Shown: piece by piece, positions 43,915 through 52,159 of the stretch
Layout of the letters: the number at the start of each line of letters is the position of its first letter
Position numbering within the stretch: position 1 is the first letter of the stretch
Source of the DNA: JAGVYF01 sp041650315
GTDB lineage: Archaea; Nanobdellota; Nanobdellia; Woesearchaeales; JAGVYF01
Assembly: GCA_041650315.1 (NCBI GenBank)
Contig: JBAZLJ010000001.1
Location: 310,001-374,000 of the forward strand
Reading direction: 5' to 3'
DNA length: 64,000 bases
Notes under the pieces: model-generated
The model's input: the letters and a program-made list of their open reading frames with translations, nothing else
Database searches by the model: none
What the model was told of the DNA's origin: nothing
Made by a program: the position numbers and the translations under genes

Positions 43915-45108
43915 TTATTGGTTAAATTGATTTTTAATTAGGTTTCTTTCGAGTCTAATTTGTTCTTCAGTTTTCCCACTGATTATTGAATAGACCGGAT
44001 CATATATAGCGTATCCTAATTTAATTGCTCCGCTTTTTGCAGAACTTCCAATAGAATATATTACATTGCCAACATAACTAACCGCAGCTCCTGCATAATA
44101 AGCAGTAAAATCCCAATCACTCACTTCCCAGCTTGCTGTTTCTTTTTTTGGTGTGACTGATACATCATAGGCTTTTACTGTAAGAGAGGATGTATCTATT
44201 TCGATATTTTCAGCTTTGTATAACTGATTAGCTGTTCCCATAAGTGTTCGGCTGAATCCAATTTCGGTCTTTCCGGTAGGATCTAAATTAGTATCTTTAC
44301 CCGGCGTATATGATATGCTGAAATCTGGTTCATTGTTATTATTCAGATGATTTATAGTTAGGCTTGTTCCAGGTTTAGTATCTGCTATATATTTAGGAAC
44401 TGCGAGATTTTGCAAATCTATAACTACTCCCACTTTAGCGTTAGTGGATAATGTTTTAGGATCGATTTCAGCTGTTCTAGCGATTTTAACTATAACTTCA
44501 TTAGGTGAACTTATTTTATTATTTCCCAATTCCCCTTTAGTTATGAATTCTGCATTTGCTGGCATCAATATCTCGTCTAGTTTGTCGCCTGCATATTTTA
44601 ATTCAATGATCCCTCCATTTTTAGAGGGTTCAATAGTGGAACCATCTTCTAAGGTTATTCTGCCGGTACCGAGATCTACTTGCGCATTATTGCCGTTAGT
44701 AGTAAAAGTATTAGCTCCATTCGTGATAGAGCCTTGGCTAATCGTGCCTGTTGCGCTACCAATAAATTTGAATTTGGTGCCTGGCGTCAATGGTTTTCCA
44801 TCGATAGTGCATCCTTCACCAGCAATGCCTTCCAATCCACCATTAATTGCTTTAGCTGATGCAATGCCCGTTACTGCCCTGCCATTTACTTCTACAGGGA
44901 TAGATGGATTTGCAGGGACTATGATGCCTTCTCCCGTTTTTATTACCAGTCTACCTTGATATATCTCTCCGCCATCTGGCGCAGTGACTTGATATTTTGA
45001 AGAAGTATCTTCTTTTGAAATCGCTACAGGATCGCCTTCTGCGGCAAAACTAATTGTAGATAGAATCAATGTGAATATAACAAGTGGGATTATCAGTCTA
45101 TTGCGCAA
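43915..45108 (-). CDS. Secreted hypothetical protein, beta-rich
   Basis: A 397-residue protein with a signal peptide (residues 1-22, ISFA|AEG). The mature part is rich in Gly, Thr, Asn and Ile with short beta-strand repeats (about 40-190), like surface beta-helix or adhesin proteins, and only one cysteine. A helical C-terminal end (about 335-397) closes it. It overlaps the upstream pilin-like gene by 11 bases. No family is recognised. Both genes may form a surface unit. Confidence 0.75.
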   Translation of the reverse strand: MRNRLIIPLVIFTLILSTISFAAEGDPVAISKEDTSSKYQVTAPDGGEIYQGRLVIKTGEGIIVPANPSIPVEVNGRAVTGIASAKAINGGLEGIAGEGCTIDGKPLTPGTKFKFIGSATGTISQGSITNGANTFTTNGNNAQVDLGTGRITLEDGSTIEPSKNGGIIELKYAGDKLDEILMPANAEFITKGELGNNKISSPNEVIVKIARTAEIDPKTLSTNAKVGVVIDLQNLAVPKYIADTKPGTSLTINHLNNNNEPDFSISYTPGKDTNLDPTGKTEIGFSRTLMGTANQLYKAENIEIDTSSLTVKAYDVSVTPKKETASWEVSDWDFTAYYAGAAVSYVGNVIYSIGSSAKSGAIKLGYAIYDPVYSIISGKTEEQIRLERNLIKNQFNQ

Positions 45109-45871
45109 GCGGGTTCACCTCATCTTTATCTGCGAATTGGAATGTATATGGCTTTAATCTATTGCTATCATCTGTGATTATATATATAATAGTATTTTTA
45201 TCATCATATCTAATCGTTGTGATATTGATATTATAGGTTAGGATTTTAGATACTGGAATATATCCCGGCGTTTCTATCTCTTTCTTGATTATATTATCAA
45301 TCGCATTATGTATATATCCTAATCTGATTGGCAAAGTTATTGAATAATCAGAATATGTTTTGAGGTTATTACCCTGTTTGATTGTAATCGGATAGCTCAT
45401 ATCGAATACAATATTGTTGAGAGAAGCAATAACTTTTGAATCTAATTTTCCTTTTTCGATGGTCAATCCTTGCTTTTCAAAATCGCTGAAATTGCAGGAA
45501 GCCATACCTATCACTGATAAATAGGATAATGTGTCTTCCCAATTTTCTATAGTAGGTAAATAGTTTCTATCATTAATCCTGAGATATGTTACTGGATAAG
45601 TATTATCGATATCGATAGATCCTTGTTCAGGTGATATCATTGATCCAATCATGCCGAATAGTTCAATACTATCTCTGGCGGCTTTTTTTATACATTGAGT
45701 CGTATAGAAGTTGACATTATCGGCTTTCTGATTGAAATCTAGGGCGATCTTCTGTTCAGTTTCGATATTGCTTGAAGCTATTATGTTCGAGACCATATAA
45801 TATAAGCCGGCTATAAGCAGAAGGACTAGTCCGAGCACTATGAATAAGGTTATCTGGCCTCTTTGTTTCAT
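45098..45871 (-). CDS. Membrane-anchored pilin-like protein (RGQITLF type)
   Basis: A 257-residue protein beginning MKQRGQITLFIVLGLVLLLI. The RGQITLFI start with one helix is frequent in Woesearchaeota/Pacearchaeota-type surface proteins and resembles archaeal pilin signals. The outside domain holds two cysteines (about residues 61 and 126). It leads a two-gene unit with the beta-rich secreted protein, overlapping by 11 bases. The function is unknown. Confidence 0.78.
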   Translation of the reverse strand: MKQRGQITLFIVLGLVLLLIAGLYYMVSNIIASSNIETEQKIALDFNQKADNVNFYTTQCIKKAARDSIELFGMIGSMISPEQGSIDIDNTYPVTYLRINDRNYLPTIENWEDTLSYLSVIGMASCNFSDFEKQGLTIEKGKLDSKVIASLNNIVFDMSYPITIKQGNNLKTYSDYSITLPIRLGYIHNAIDNIIKKEIETPGYIPVSKILTYNINITTIRYDDKNTIIYIITDDSNRLKPYTFQFADKDEVNPLAQ

Positions 45872-45959
45872 GCTCTATATTATTACTAATTAAGAATATA
45901 AAGGTTTTGATTAGGGGAGTATAATAATATTTATAAATAAAGTCTGCAAAAGGTAGCAC

Positions 45960-46583
45960 ATGAAAAAGATATTATTGTTATCAATGCTTTTAATCGTATT
46001 ATCCGGTTGCTTGGTATGTCCGGAACCGACAATGATAGACCAAGAGAATAACAGATGCTGCGATGATAAAGACAATAATCACGTATGCGATACTACTATA
46101 ACCGAAGGTGAAACCACTATGAAGAATCCAATAGTCACAATCGAAACAAGTCTAGGCATTATCAAAGCGGAATTATTTCAAGATAAGGCGCCTTTAACAG
46201 TTAAGAATTTCATGGACTTAGCTAATAAAGGATATTATAACGGATTGAAATTCCATAGAGTCATTCCTGACTTCATGATACAAACAGGAGATCCTAAAGG
46301 AGACGGCACTGGCGGTCCAGGTTATACTATAAAGGATGAGTTCGGTCCAGGTCTCAAGCATAGCGCTGGGACTCTGTCAATGGCGAATGCCGGCCCTAAT
46401 ACTGGCGGTTCTCAGTTCTTCATCACAGAAATCGCAACACCTTGGCTTGACGGAAAGCACGCTATATTCGGCAAAGTCATAGAAGGCATGGATATTGTCA
46501 CAGAGATTGCGAACGTTGAACGTGATGATATGGATGCGCCTCTTGAAGACGTTGTCATGGAAAAGGTCACAATTAGTCAGTAG
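45960..46583 (+). CDS. Cyclophilin-type peptidyl-prolyl isomerase lipoprotein
   Basis: A 207-residue protein with a lipoprotein signal (LIVLSGC, cysteine at residue 17), a Cys/Asp-rich linker (about 20-48, CCDDKDNNHVCD) and a cyclophilin domain (about 55-207) with FHRVIPDFMIQTGDP and SQFFITE, so the active-site Arg, Phe, Met and Gln are present. It should fold proteins outside the membrane, held by a lipid. TATA TTTATAAATAA at 45930 gives a leaderless or near-leaderless mRNA. Confidence 0.93.
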   Translation: MKKILLLSMLLIVLSGCLVCPEPTMIDQENNRCCDDKDNNHVCDTTITEGETTMKNPIVTIETSLGIIKAELFQDKAPLTVKNFMDLANKGYYNGLKFHRVIPDFMIQTGDPKGDGTGGPGYTIKDEFGPGLKHSAGTLSMANAGPNTGGSQFFITEIATPWLDGKHAIFGKVIEGMDIVTEIANVERDDMDAPLEDVVMEKVTISQ

Positions 46584-46603
46584 ATATTACAAAACCCGTT
46601 CTT

Positions 46604-46715
46604 ATGGTTTGCAACGGGTAAATTTTCTTCTTTTCATAGCTAAGACTGACCTCCGTTGGAAGCGGGGCCTGTCAGTTCTCTTCTTTCGCGATAAAATTTA
46701 CAAAGGTTGCAAACC
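46604..46715 (+). ncRNA. Structured RNA element, family 3, copy 2
   Basis: Outer helix TGGTTTGCAAC (46604-46614) with GTTGCAAACCA (46705-46715); second helix GTAAATTTT (46617-46625) with AAAATTTAC (46692-46700); opposing pyrimidine-rich loops (CTTCTTTTCAT and CTCTTCTTTCG); ACTGAC with GTCAGT; apical CCG/CGG. Order and loops match the copy at 31811, while the outer helix differs at several paired positions. It lies between the cyclophilin and CRM genes. Confidence 0.67.
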
Positions 46716-46774
46716 ACTAAAATATAGGGTTTTAACACTTAAGTTTATAAACCGCTTTTTCTTTTTCTTCATTT

Positions 46775-47026
46775 ATGGATGTAATAGAATTAAGAGCAAA
46801 AGCGCACAATCTCGTTCCTATACTTAGAATTGGCAAGAATGGTCTGACTGATAATATGATTGCTGAGATAGCTAAGACTCTCAAAGCAAAGAGATTGATA
46901 AAGATTAAGCTATTGCGTTCTTTCGCTGAGAACCGCGATTTAAAAGCGGCAGCTCAAGAAATGGCGTATAAGACAAAGTCTATACTAGTTCAGCAGTTCG
47001 GTATGATCGTTGTGCTGTATAAATAG
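46775..47026 (+). CDS. CRM-domain (YhbY-like) RNA-binding protein
   Basis: An 83-residue single CRM domain: LRAKAHNLVPILRIGKNGLT (residues 6-25) includes the GxxG-like IGKNGL loop that binds RNA, followed by the helix-strand pattern and LVQQFGMIVVLYK. YhbY-like proteins attach to pre-50S ribosomes in bacteria. A TTTATAAACC box lies about 30 bases before the ATG, so the mRNA is leaderless. Confidence 0.9.
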   Translation: MDVIELRAKAHNLVPILRIGKNGLTDNMIAEIAKTLKAKRLIKIKLLRSFAENRDLKAAAQEMAYKTKSILVQQFGMIVVLYK

Positions 47027-47029
47027 AAT

Positions 47030-47548
47030 TTATTCTTTCAAGAATTGTTCAGCGTTAATCACTAATTCGTCGATTTTCTGCTTAAGTTGGTTCAATCGGA
47101 TCAGTGTGCCTCCTGTATAAGTTACTTCTTCGGAGTTTTTCCCAAATAACCTTAGAGAATCATCATTCAAGCTTTTGATTATTTTGACCACGTTATTGAA
47201 TTCTTTCATGAATAGCTTGCTAAAGCTTTTTTTGATAAGAAATCTGAGATCTTTTTTGTACTGGGGCAAATTCTGGTCTTTCACAAATACTCCCCATTTG
47301 CTCATCTGGGAAATCATTGGTTGATATGAATAGACAGTTTTGCCTATGCATTCGGCGGCGTAATTCCATTTATCACGGAATTGACCTTTTGATTCGCCCA
47401 GGCTTTCAATCTCTACAGCATTATCTTTTAAGTCAGATTCAATCTCTTTCAATTCAGTTATCAACGGGAGCATTTTTAGTTTGAATTCAAGATATTCATG
47501 ACTGCCATGCCCCCCTAGAAGATGTTTTATATCTGAAATCAGACCCAT
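47030..47548 (-). CDS. Hypothetical helical protein
   Basis: With the ATG at 47548 (two codons inside a longer TTG frame) the protein has 172 residues. It is soluble and mostly helical, with a coiled-coil-like middle (about residues 20-60) and an HLLGGHGSHEYLEF start. It converges on the CRM gene by 3 bases. No family is recognised; the composition resembles the other coiled-coil proteins of this window. Confidence 0.7.
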   Translation of the reverse strand: MGLISDIKHLLGGHGSHEYLEFKLKMLPLITELKEIESDLKDNAVEIESLGESKGQFRDKWNYAAECIGKTVYSYQPMISQMSKWGVFVKDQNLPQYKKDLRFLIKKSFSKLFMKEFNNVVKIIKSLNDDSLRLFGKNSEEVTYTGGTLIRLNQLKQKIDELVINAEQFLKE

Positions 47549-47596
47549 GGTCAAAATAAGTCATTTTACCTATTTATACTTTTCCATAAATCGGGG

Positions 47597-47726
47597 GTCC
47601 AGAATTCTCGTTTCACTCAACCAATGCCGCCTCACATCTACTTCTTTTCATATATCCGCAGAATGGATTCTGCTAATTATCTGTAGAGGTAATATGTTCA
47701 GTATAGGCATTGGTTCCATTCTGGAC
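47597..47726 (+). ncRNA. Structured RNA element, family 2, copy 2
   Basis: A 130-base element almost the same as the copy at 21149. Outer helix GTCCAGAAT (47597-47605) with ATTCTGGAC (47718-47726), second helix CCAATGCC (about 47620-47627) with GGCATTGG (47706-47713), inner GCAGAAT/ATTCTGC hairpin (about 47658-47673). It lies between two minus-strand genes, downstream of asnS if read from that side. Confidence 0.66.
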
Positions 47727-47746
47727 ATGTATAAATATCCTAATTC

Positions 47747-49183
47747 TCAGTATTCCAGAGTCTTTGGCGTTCTTGGGAATGGTATGACATCTCGGATGTT
47801 TTGCACGCCTGTGATGAACATGAGCATCCTTTCAAAGCCAAGGCCGAATCCTGAATGAGGTACTGTGCCGAATCTTCTTGTGTCAAGGAACCATTCGTAG
47901 TCTTTAGGATCGTAGCCTTTTTCTTTTATGGCATTGATTAATTTCTCTATGTCATCTTCTCTCTGAGAACCGCCGATGATCTCGCCGATGCCTGGCACTA
48001 ATACATCTGTGCCTCTGACTGTCTTCTTATCATCGTTCTGTTTCATATAGAAAGATTTGAATTCTTTTGGGTAATTGTAAGCAATGATAGGTCCTTTGAA
48101 ATGCTCTTCTGTCAAGAATTTCTCGTGCTCTGAGTTTAAGTCTGTGCCCCATTCTGGTTTTACTTCGAACTTCTTGCCGGATTTCTTCAGTATTTCTACA
48201 GCTTCTGTGTATGTCACGTGTTTGAAATCTGATTCCATTACTTTCTTGAGCTTGTCGATCAATCCCGGTTCGACTTTTTCGTTCAAGTATTCCATATCAT
48301 CTTTGCAATTCTCTAGAATTTGCTTGATCAATGATTTGATGAATTCCTCTTCGAGTTTCATCAAGTCTTCTACGTCATAGAATGCCATCTCCGGTTCAAT
48401 CATCCAGAATTCTGATGCATGCCTGAATGTGTTCGAGTTCTCTGTTCTGAATGTAGGTCCGAATGTGTAGATGTTTCCCAATGCAGTGGCGAACAATTCG
48501 CCGTGCAATTGGCCTGAACCTGTAAGGAACGAAGTTTTGCCGAACAATTCTTTAGAATAATCAATTTTGCCGTCTTTTGTCTTAGGCAGTTTTTCCATTT
48601 CTAATGTTGTGACTCTGAACATGTGTCCAACTGCTTCACAGTCTGAACTGGTCAAAATCGGAGTATGAACATACATGAATCCTTTGTCATGGAAAAATTT
48701 GTTGATTGCGAACGCTAATTCACTTCTTATCCTGAAAATCGCGCTGAATATGTTCGTTCTTGGTCTTAGATGTGCGATAGTCCTTAGATAATCCATTGAC
48801 AATTCTTTTTTCTGCAGTGGATACAATTCAGGATTTGCGAAACCATATATTTTGATATTCTTAGCAGAAATCTCGAATTTCTGACCTTTTGCAGGTGATG
48901 CGACCAGATTGCCTTCTACTTTTATGGATGAACCGATTGTGAGTTTTTTGATTTCTTCATAGTTAGGGGTGCTTGCTTCTACTACGATTTGGATGTTCTT
49001 ACTAGTTCCGTCGTTCAATTCGATGAATGACAATGCTTTAGAATCACGTTTTGTGCGGACCCAACCTTCTACAGCTACATTGTCAAATGGCTGCGTGAAT
49101 CCTAATATTTCTTTAATTTTAAATTTTCTGCTTGTTGATGCTGAAATGTTTTCTTCGGTTTTAGCTTTTTTCATCGAAATCAT
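47747..49183 (-). CDS. asnS: Asparaginyl-tRNA synthetase
   Basis: A 478-residue class IIb synthetase that charges tRNA-Asn. An N-terminal OB-fold anticodon domain (about residues 30-125) is followed by the catalytic core: LTGSGQLHGE, motif 2 FGPTFRTENSNTFRHASEF (about 242-260) and motif 3 GLGFERMLMFITG (about 448-460). The short acidic/basic insert about 330-390 is typical of AsnRS. The start is Met1 or Met4; GGGGATGAT lies close to both. AsnRS lets the cell make Asn-tRNA directly. Confidence 0.93.
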   Translation of the reverse strand: MISMKKAKTEENISASTSRKFKIKEILGFTQPFDNVAVEGWVRTKRDSKALSFIELNDGTSKNIQIVVEASTPNYEEIKKLTIGSSIKVEGNLVASPAKGQKFEISAKNIKIYGFANPELYPLQKKELSMDYLRTIAHLRPRTNIFSAIFRIRSELAFAINKFFHDKGFMYVHTPILTSSDCEAVGHMFRVTTLEMEKLPKTKDGKIDYSKELFGKTSFLTGSGQLHGELFATALGNIYTFGPTFRTENSNTFRHASEFWMIEPEMAFYDVEDLMKLEEEFIKSLIKQILENCKDDMEYLNEKVEPGLIDKLKKVMESDFKHVTYTEAVEILKKSGKKFEVKPEWGTDLNSEHEKFLTEEHFKGPIIAYNYPKEFKSFYMKQNDDKKTVRGTDVLVPGIGEIIGGSQREDDIEKLINAIKEKGYDPKDYEWFLDTRRFGTVPHSGFGLGFERMLMFITGVQNIRDVIPFPRTPKTLEY

Positions 49184-49239
49184 CCCCTATTAACGAATAG
49201 CATGCTGTAAGAACATTGTTTTTAAATAACTTTTGGTGA

Positions 49240-50202
49240 TTAATTGGTGGTATAATCATACACGATATGCGATAGCTTGCTTATCACTGCATTGGCTTCT
49301 TCCATTGTGCTGTCTTTGCTCATAACACAGAGAATATATGGATGATTTTCCGCATAGATTATACCGCAATCATGAACGTATCCGCCTTCACCATAGAATC
49401 CTACCTTGTGAGCGACCTTAACTTCTTCTGGCAGCTCTTCTGGAATCTGCGTTTCATACTCAGTTTCTGCGAGCATCGACAGAATTGCTTGCGAATATTG
49501 TCTTTTGAGATAAGTGGATAAATATAATGAACGGAATATGTTTGAATATTCTTTTGGTGATAGGTATGTGGCTTTTTCCATATCCGGTTTAGGCAAGCCC
49601 ATAGCTAATCGGGCGTTAGTATATTCATCAACTGTAAGCAGATTGTTTAAGGATCTAAATGCAGTATTGTCTGAACTCTTCAAGGTTTCTTGCATTAATT
49701 GCTTCAATGTCAATTCATATCCTGCACCTTTTTCATATAATTTTCCAGATCGTTGATTCAGTCCATCTTTTGATAATATTATTTTCTGGTCTAATGATAG
49801 TTCTTCAATCTGCACTTTTTTGAGTATAGCGATAACTGTTGGGAGTTTCAATAGACTAGCTGGCAAAAATTTCTCTTTCTCATTTATCCCAATCCACGCA
49901 TCTGTGTTTAGATCTTCGAAATATAAGCTGTATCTATCATTTAAATTTCCAGAATCAAATTCTTGAATCAGCTGTTCTTTCAATGGTTGGTATGAGATAG
50001 TCATCGTCTTCTGTTTCTCAAGGAAGTCATCGAGATCCATCCATGCGATCTTCTCTGAAAGCAAATCAAATTTATCTATATTAGGATTATTTGTAACATC
50101 ACAAAATCCGAATTTCTCTATGTGATATATCCCTATGATAAGAGCTATATTCAGCAATATTGAAAGTATCAGCAGATTTTTCTTATTCAGATGGCGCATC
50201 AT
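49240..50202 (-). CDS. Class A beta-lactamase-like serine hydrolase
   Basis: A 320-residue protein with a membrane anchor or signal (about residues 9-26) and a serine beta-lactamase/transpeptidase fold: SLLK (SxxK, about 117-120), SDN (about 177-179) and HKVG in place of KTG (about 266). All three catalytic elements are recognisable. Class A enzymes normally act on beta-lactams or peptidoglycan, which archaea lack, so the substrate is probably another amide or ester. Family PF13354-like. It is probably displayed outside the cell. Confidence 0.82.
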   Translation of the reverse strand: MMRHLNKKNLLILSILLNIALIIGIYHIEKFGFCDVTNNPNIDKFDLLSEKIAWMDLDDFLEKQKTMTISYQPLKEQLIQEFDSGNLNDRYSLYFEDLNTDAWIGINEKEKFLPASLLKLPTVIAILKKVQIEELSLDQKIILSKDGLNQRSGKLYEKGAGYELTLKQLMQETLKSSDNTAFRSLNNLLTVDEYTNARLAMGLPKPDMEKATYLSPKEYSNIFRSLYLSTYLKRQYSQAILSMLAETEYETQIPEELPEEVKVAHKVGFYGEGGYVHDCGIIYAENHPYILCVMSKDSTMEEANAVISKLSHIVYDYTTN

Positions 50203-50254
50203 TGAATAGGGTTAGATTCGTTATTTAATTTATATATTTATAGCTTTACTAGTG

Positions 50255-50302
50255 CACTGGACATTTGTCATAGTCCACTGGACATCCGTGAGACTTATAA
50301 AT
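50255..50302 (+). promoter_or_regulatory. Duplicated upstream element with TATA box
   Basis: CACTGGACAT occurs twice (50255-50264 and 50276-50285), 21 bases apart, followed 10 bases later by TTATAAAT (50295-50302). Nearly the same 48-base block lies at 63102-63149 in front of the endonuclease gene. The 21-base spacing equals two helical turns, as for a dimeric regulator or two stacked ones. Confidence 0.6.
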
Positions 50303-50359
50303 GCAGAGATTACTGATATTGCTAAGAAGTTTTAATCAAACATTTAAAATATAAAACAG

Positions 50360-50833
50360 GTGATAAACATCCAAAGCATAGCGAAAGACACTCCTTTGAA
50401 CGAACTCACTCTCAGGAGATACGAGAAACCCGAAGGAGTCGCTGATCGAGAACTAGTGCGTAAATTGTGCTTGTCAATTGGTGTGCTTCAGCCAGGAGAT
50501 TCTAGGGATGTGATGGTTGATATCTTTGAAGTCTTGCTAGGACAACGCAATAAGAAGCAAGAATTGTCTAGCGATGAGATTCGCGCGCTGGTAATCGCGA
50601 ATCGCAAGAAATACAATCTGCCAATGAATGGAATTGCTTCTTCTAATGTGCGTCGTCAGCTTAAACGATTGAGGGATTTGATGCTTGTAGAGAAAGTAGT
50701 TAATAATTACAGGATAACAGAATTCAACAAGCTTGGTGATGTATTCAATGATAAATTAGAGAAATATTTGCTCGCTTCTATAATCAGCAGAGTTCGCGAA
50801 TACATACATAAAGTAGACGAAAGCTATAAATAG
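50360..50833 (+). CDS. Winged-helix-like protein, DPANN-type
   Basis: A 157-residue soluble protein. Residues 1-60 hold TPLNELTLRRYEKP and ELVRKLCLSIGVLQPGDSRD, and the C-terminal half (about 75-125) has the helix-turn-helix/wing pattern SSNVRRQLKRLRDLMLVEKV. It looks like a DNA-binding regulator; I recall similar proteins only from DPANN genomes. The first codon is a GTG that lies inside GGTGAT, so the true start is uncertain. The TATA box at 50295 leaves a leader of about 37 bases. Confidence 0.72.
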   Translation: MINIQSIAKDTPLNELTLRRYEKPEGVADRELVRKLCLSIGVLQPGDSRDVMVDIFEVLLGQRNKKQELSSDEIRALVIANRKKYNLPMNGIASSNVRRQLKRLRDLMLVEKVVNNYRITEFNKLGDVFNDKLEKYLLASIISRVREYIHKVDESYK

Positions 50834-50855
50834 GGACCTCTATCTCCCAAGCTAT

Positions 50856-52001
50856 ATGATATATGAACCACGTGAAGATTCATTGCTAGTCCAGGAGTCT
50901 ATAAAGCGATATGCTAGAGGCTCTATATTGGATATGGGCACTGGTTCAGGCATTCTTGCGAGAGAAGCATTCAATTATTCCAAAGAAGTGACTGCTGTTG
51001 ATATCAATCCTGAAGCGCTTGATCATGCTAAGAAGAATTCTGATAAGAAAATAATCTTCAAGCAGTCTGATCTTTTCCAAAATGTCAAAGAAAAATATCA
51101 ATTGATAATCTTCAATCCGCCATATCTTCCAGAAGACAAAGCTGAAGATAGGGAATCAAGCCTGATAACATCCGGTGGAAAGCATGGCTATGAATTAATT
51201 GAGAAGTTCATGGCTTCAGTAAATGATCATCTTGAGGATGACGGCAAGATATTGCTAGTTTTCAGTTCATTGACAAACAAAGACATGGTTGATGAGATCA
51301 TTAGCAAGAATCTGTTCGATTTTACTCTATTGCAGACACAGATGCTGCCTATGTTCGAGCAATTATACCTGTATTCTGTTGAGAAAACTTCTTTGCTAAA
51401 AGAATTATGTAAAATCAAAGAGCTTCGTTTCTTTGCAAAAGGTCACAGAGGCTATATCTATACCGGCAAAATAGGTACAAAGAAAGTCGCTATCAAACTG
51501 AAGAATCCTAAATCAAAAGCTTCTGGTCGTATCCAGAACGAAGTCAATTTCTTGAAAGTATTGAATAAAAAGGATATAGGACCTAATTTGGTTAAGTCAA
51601 GCAAAGATTATTTCGTATACGAATTCATCGAAGGAATATTCTTGCCTAAATATATACAAGAGAATACAAAAGAGCCAATCAAGAAGGTATTGGTCGATAT
51701 CTTGAAACAGTGCCATGAGATGGATTTATTGAAAGTAAATAAAGAAGAGATGCATAATCCTTACAAGCATATCATAATCGATTCTAAAGGCCATCCTACG
51801 TTGATAGATTTCGAAAGATCTCTTAAGACTGCTAAACCACATAATGTAACGCAATTCTGTCAATATCTAGCTGTATTGAAGCCTGAATTGAAACGCAAGA
51901 ATGTGCATGTCATAATCACACGTATACGCGAATTAGCCCGCGATTATAAGAAATCATACGATAGAAAAGTGCTTGATAATATCATTAAGAGCATACTTTA
52001 A
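50856..52001 (+). CDS. HemK/Mtq2-type methyltransferase fused to kinase-like domain
   Basis: A 381-residue two-domain protein. Residues 1-175 form a HemK-type glutamine methyltransferase: LDMGTGSGILA (about 25-35) and the NPPYLP catalytic motif (about 88-93). Residues 195-381 resemble archaeal kinase-like COG2112/RIO proteins: GHRGYIYTG loop (about 199-207), VAIKLK (about 213-218), IQNEVNFL, and IDFERS at the end of the catalytic part. No clear HxD catalytic aspartate is seen, so kinase activity is doubtful. Methylation of release factor aRF1 is the expected role of the first domain. Confidence 0.85.
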   Translation: MIYEPREDSLLVQESIKRYARGSILDMGTGSGILAREAFNYSKEVTAVDINPEALDHAKKNSDKKIIFKQSDLFQNVKEKYQLIIFNPPYLPEDKAEDRESSLITSGGKHGYELIEKFMASVNDHLEDDGKILLVFSSLTNKDMVDEIISKNLFDFTLLQTQMLPMFEQLYLYSVEKTSLLKELCKIKELRFFAKGHRGYIYTGKIGTKKVAIKLKNPKSKASGRIQNEVNFLKVLNKKDIGPNLVKSSKDYFVYEFIEGIFLPKYIQENTKEPIKKVLVDILKQCHEMDLLKVNKEEMHNPYKHIIIDSKGHPTLIDFERSLKTAKPHNVTQFCQYLAVLKPELKRKNVHVIITRIRELARDYKKSYDRKVLDNIIKSIL

Positions 52002-52122
52002 TTCAGTCATCGGTTCGTTTGTACATTCTTTGGTGATTGCTGACCTTCCCTTGCAAAGGGTCCAACATCCCTTGTCGCAGATGATATCTTTCTAGAAGAA
52101 ACTCACTAAAGATGACAGAATT
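51999..52122 (+). ncRNA. Structured RNA element, family 1, copy C
   Basis: Outer helix AATTC (about 52000-52004) with GAATT (52118-52122), an A-A mismatch, then GTCATC (52006-52011) with GATGAC (52111-52116). The core has TGACC...GGGTC over CCCTT/AAGGG, then CCAACATCC and TTGTCG. Versus copies A and B, GCCATC/GATGGC has become GTCATC/GATGAC and GGC/GCC has become GAC/GTC: paired changes. The 5' end overlaps the stop codon of the upstream gene. It lies between convergent genes. Confidence 0.62.
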
Positions 52123-52159
52123 ATAAAAATAAATTAATAAAAATAAAAAAGAAAGAAGT

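Noticed and set aside
45941..45950. AGTCTGCAAA in the cyclophilin leader, like the 5' strand of family 3 copy 1
   Set aside because: No complementary partner or family 3 loops nearby; likely chance.
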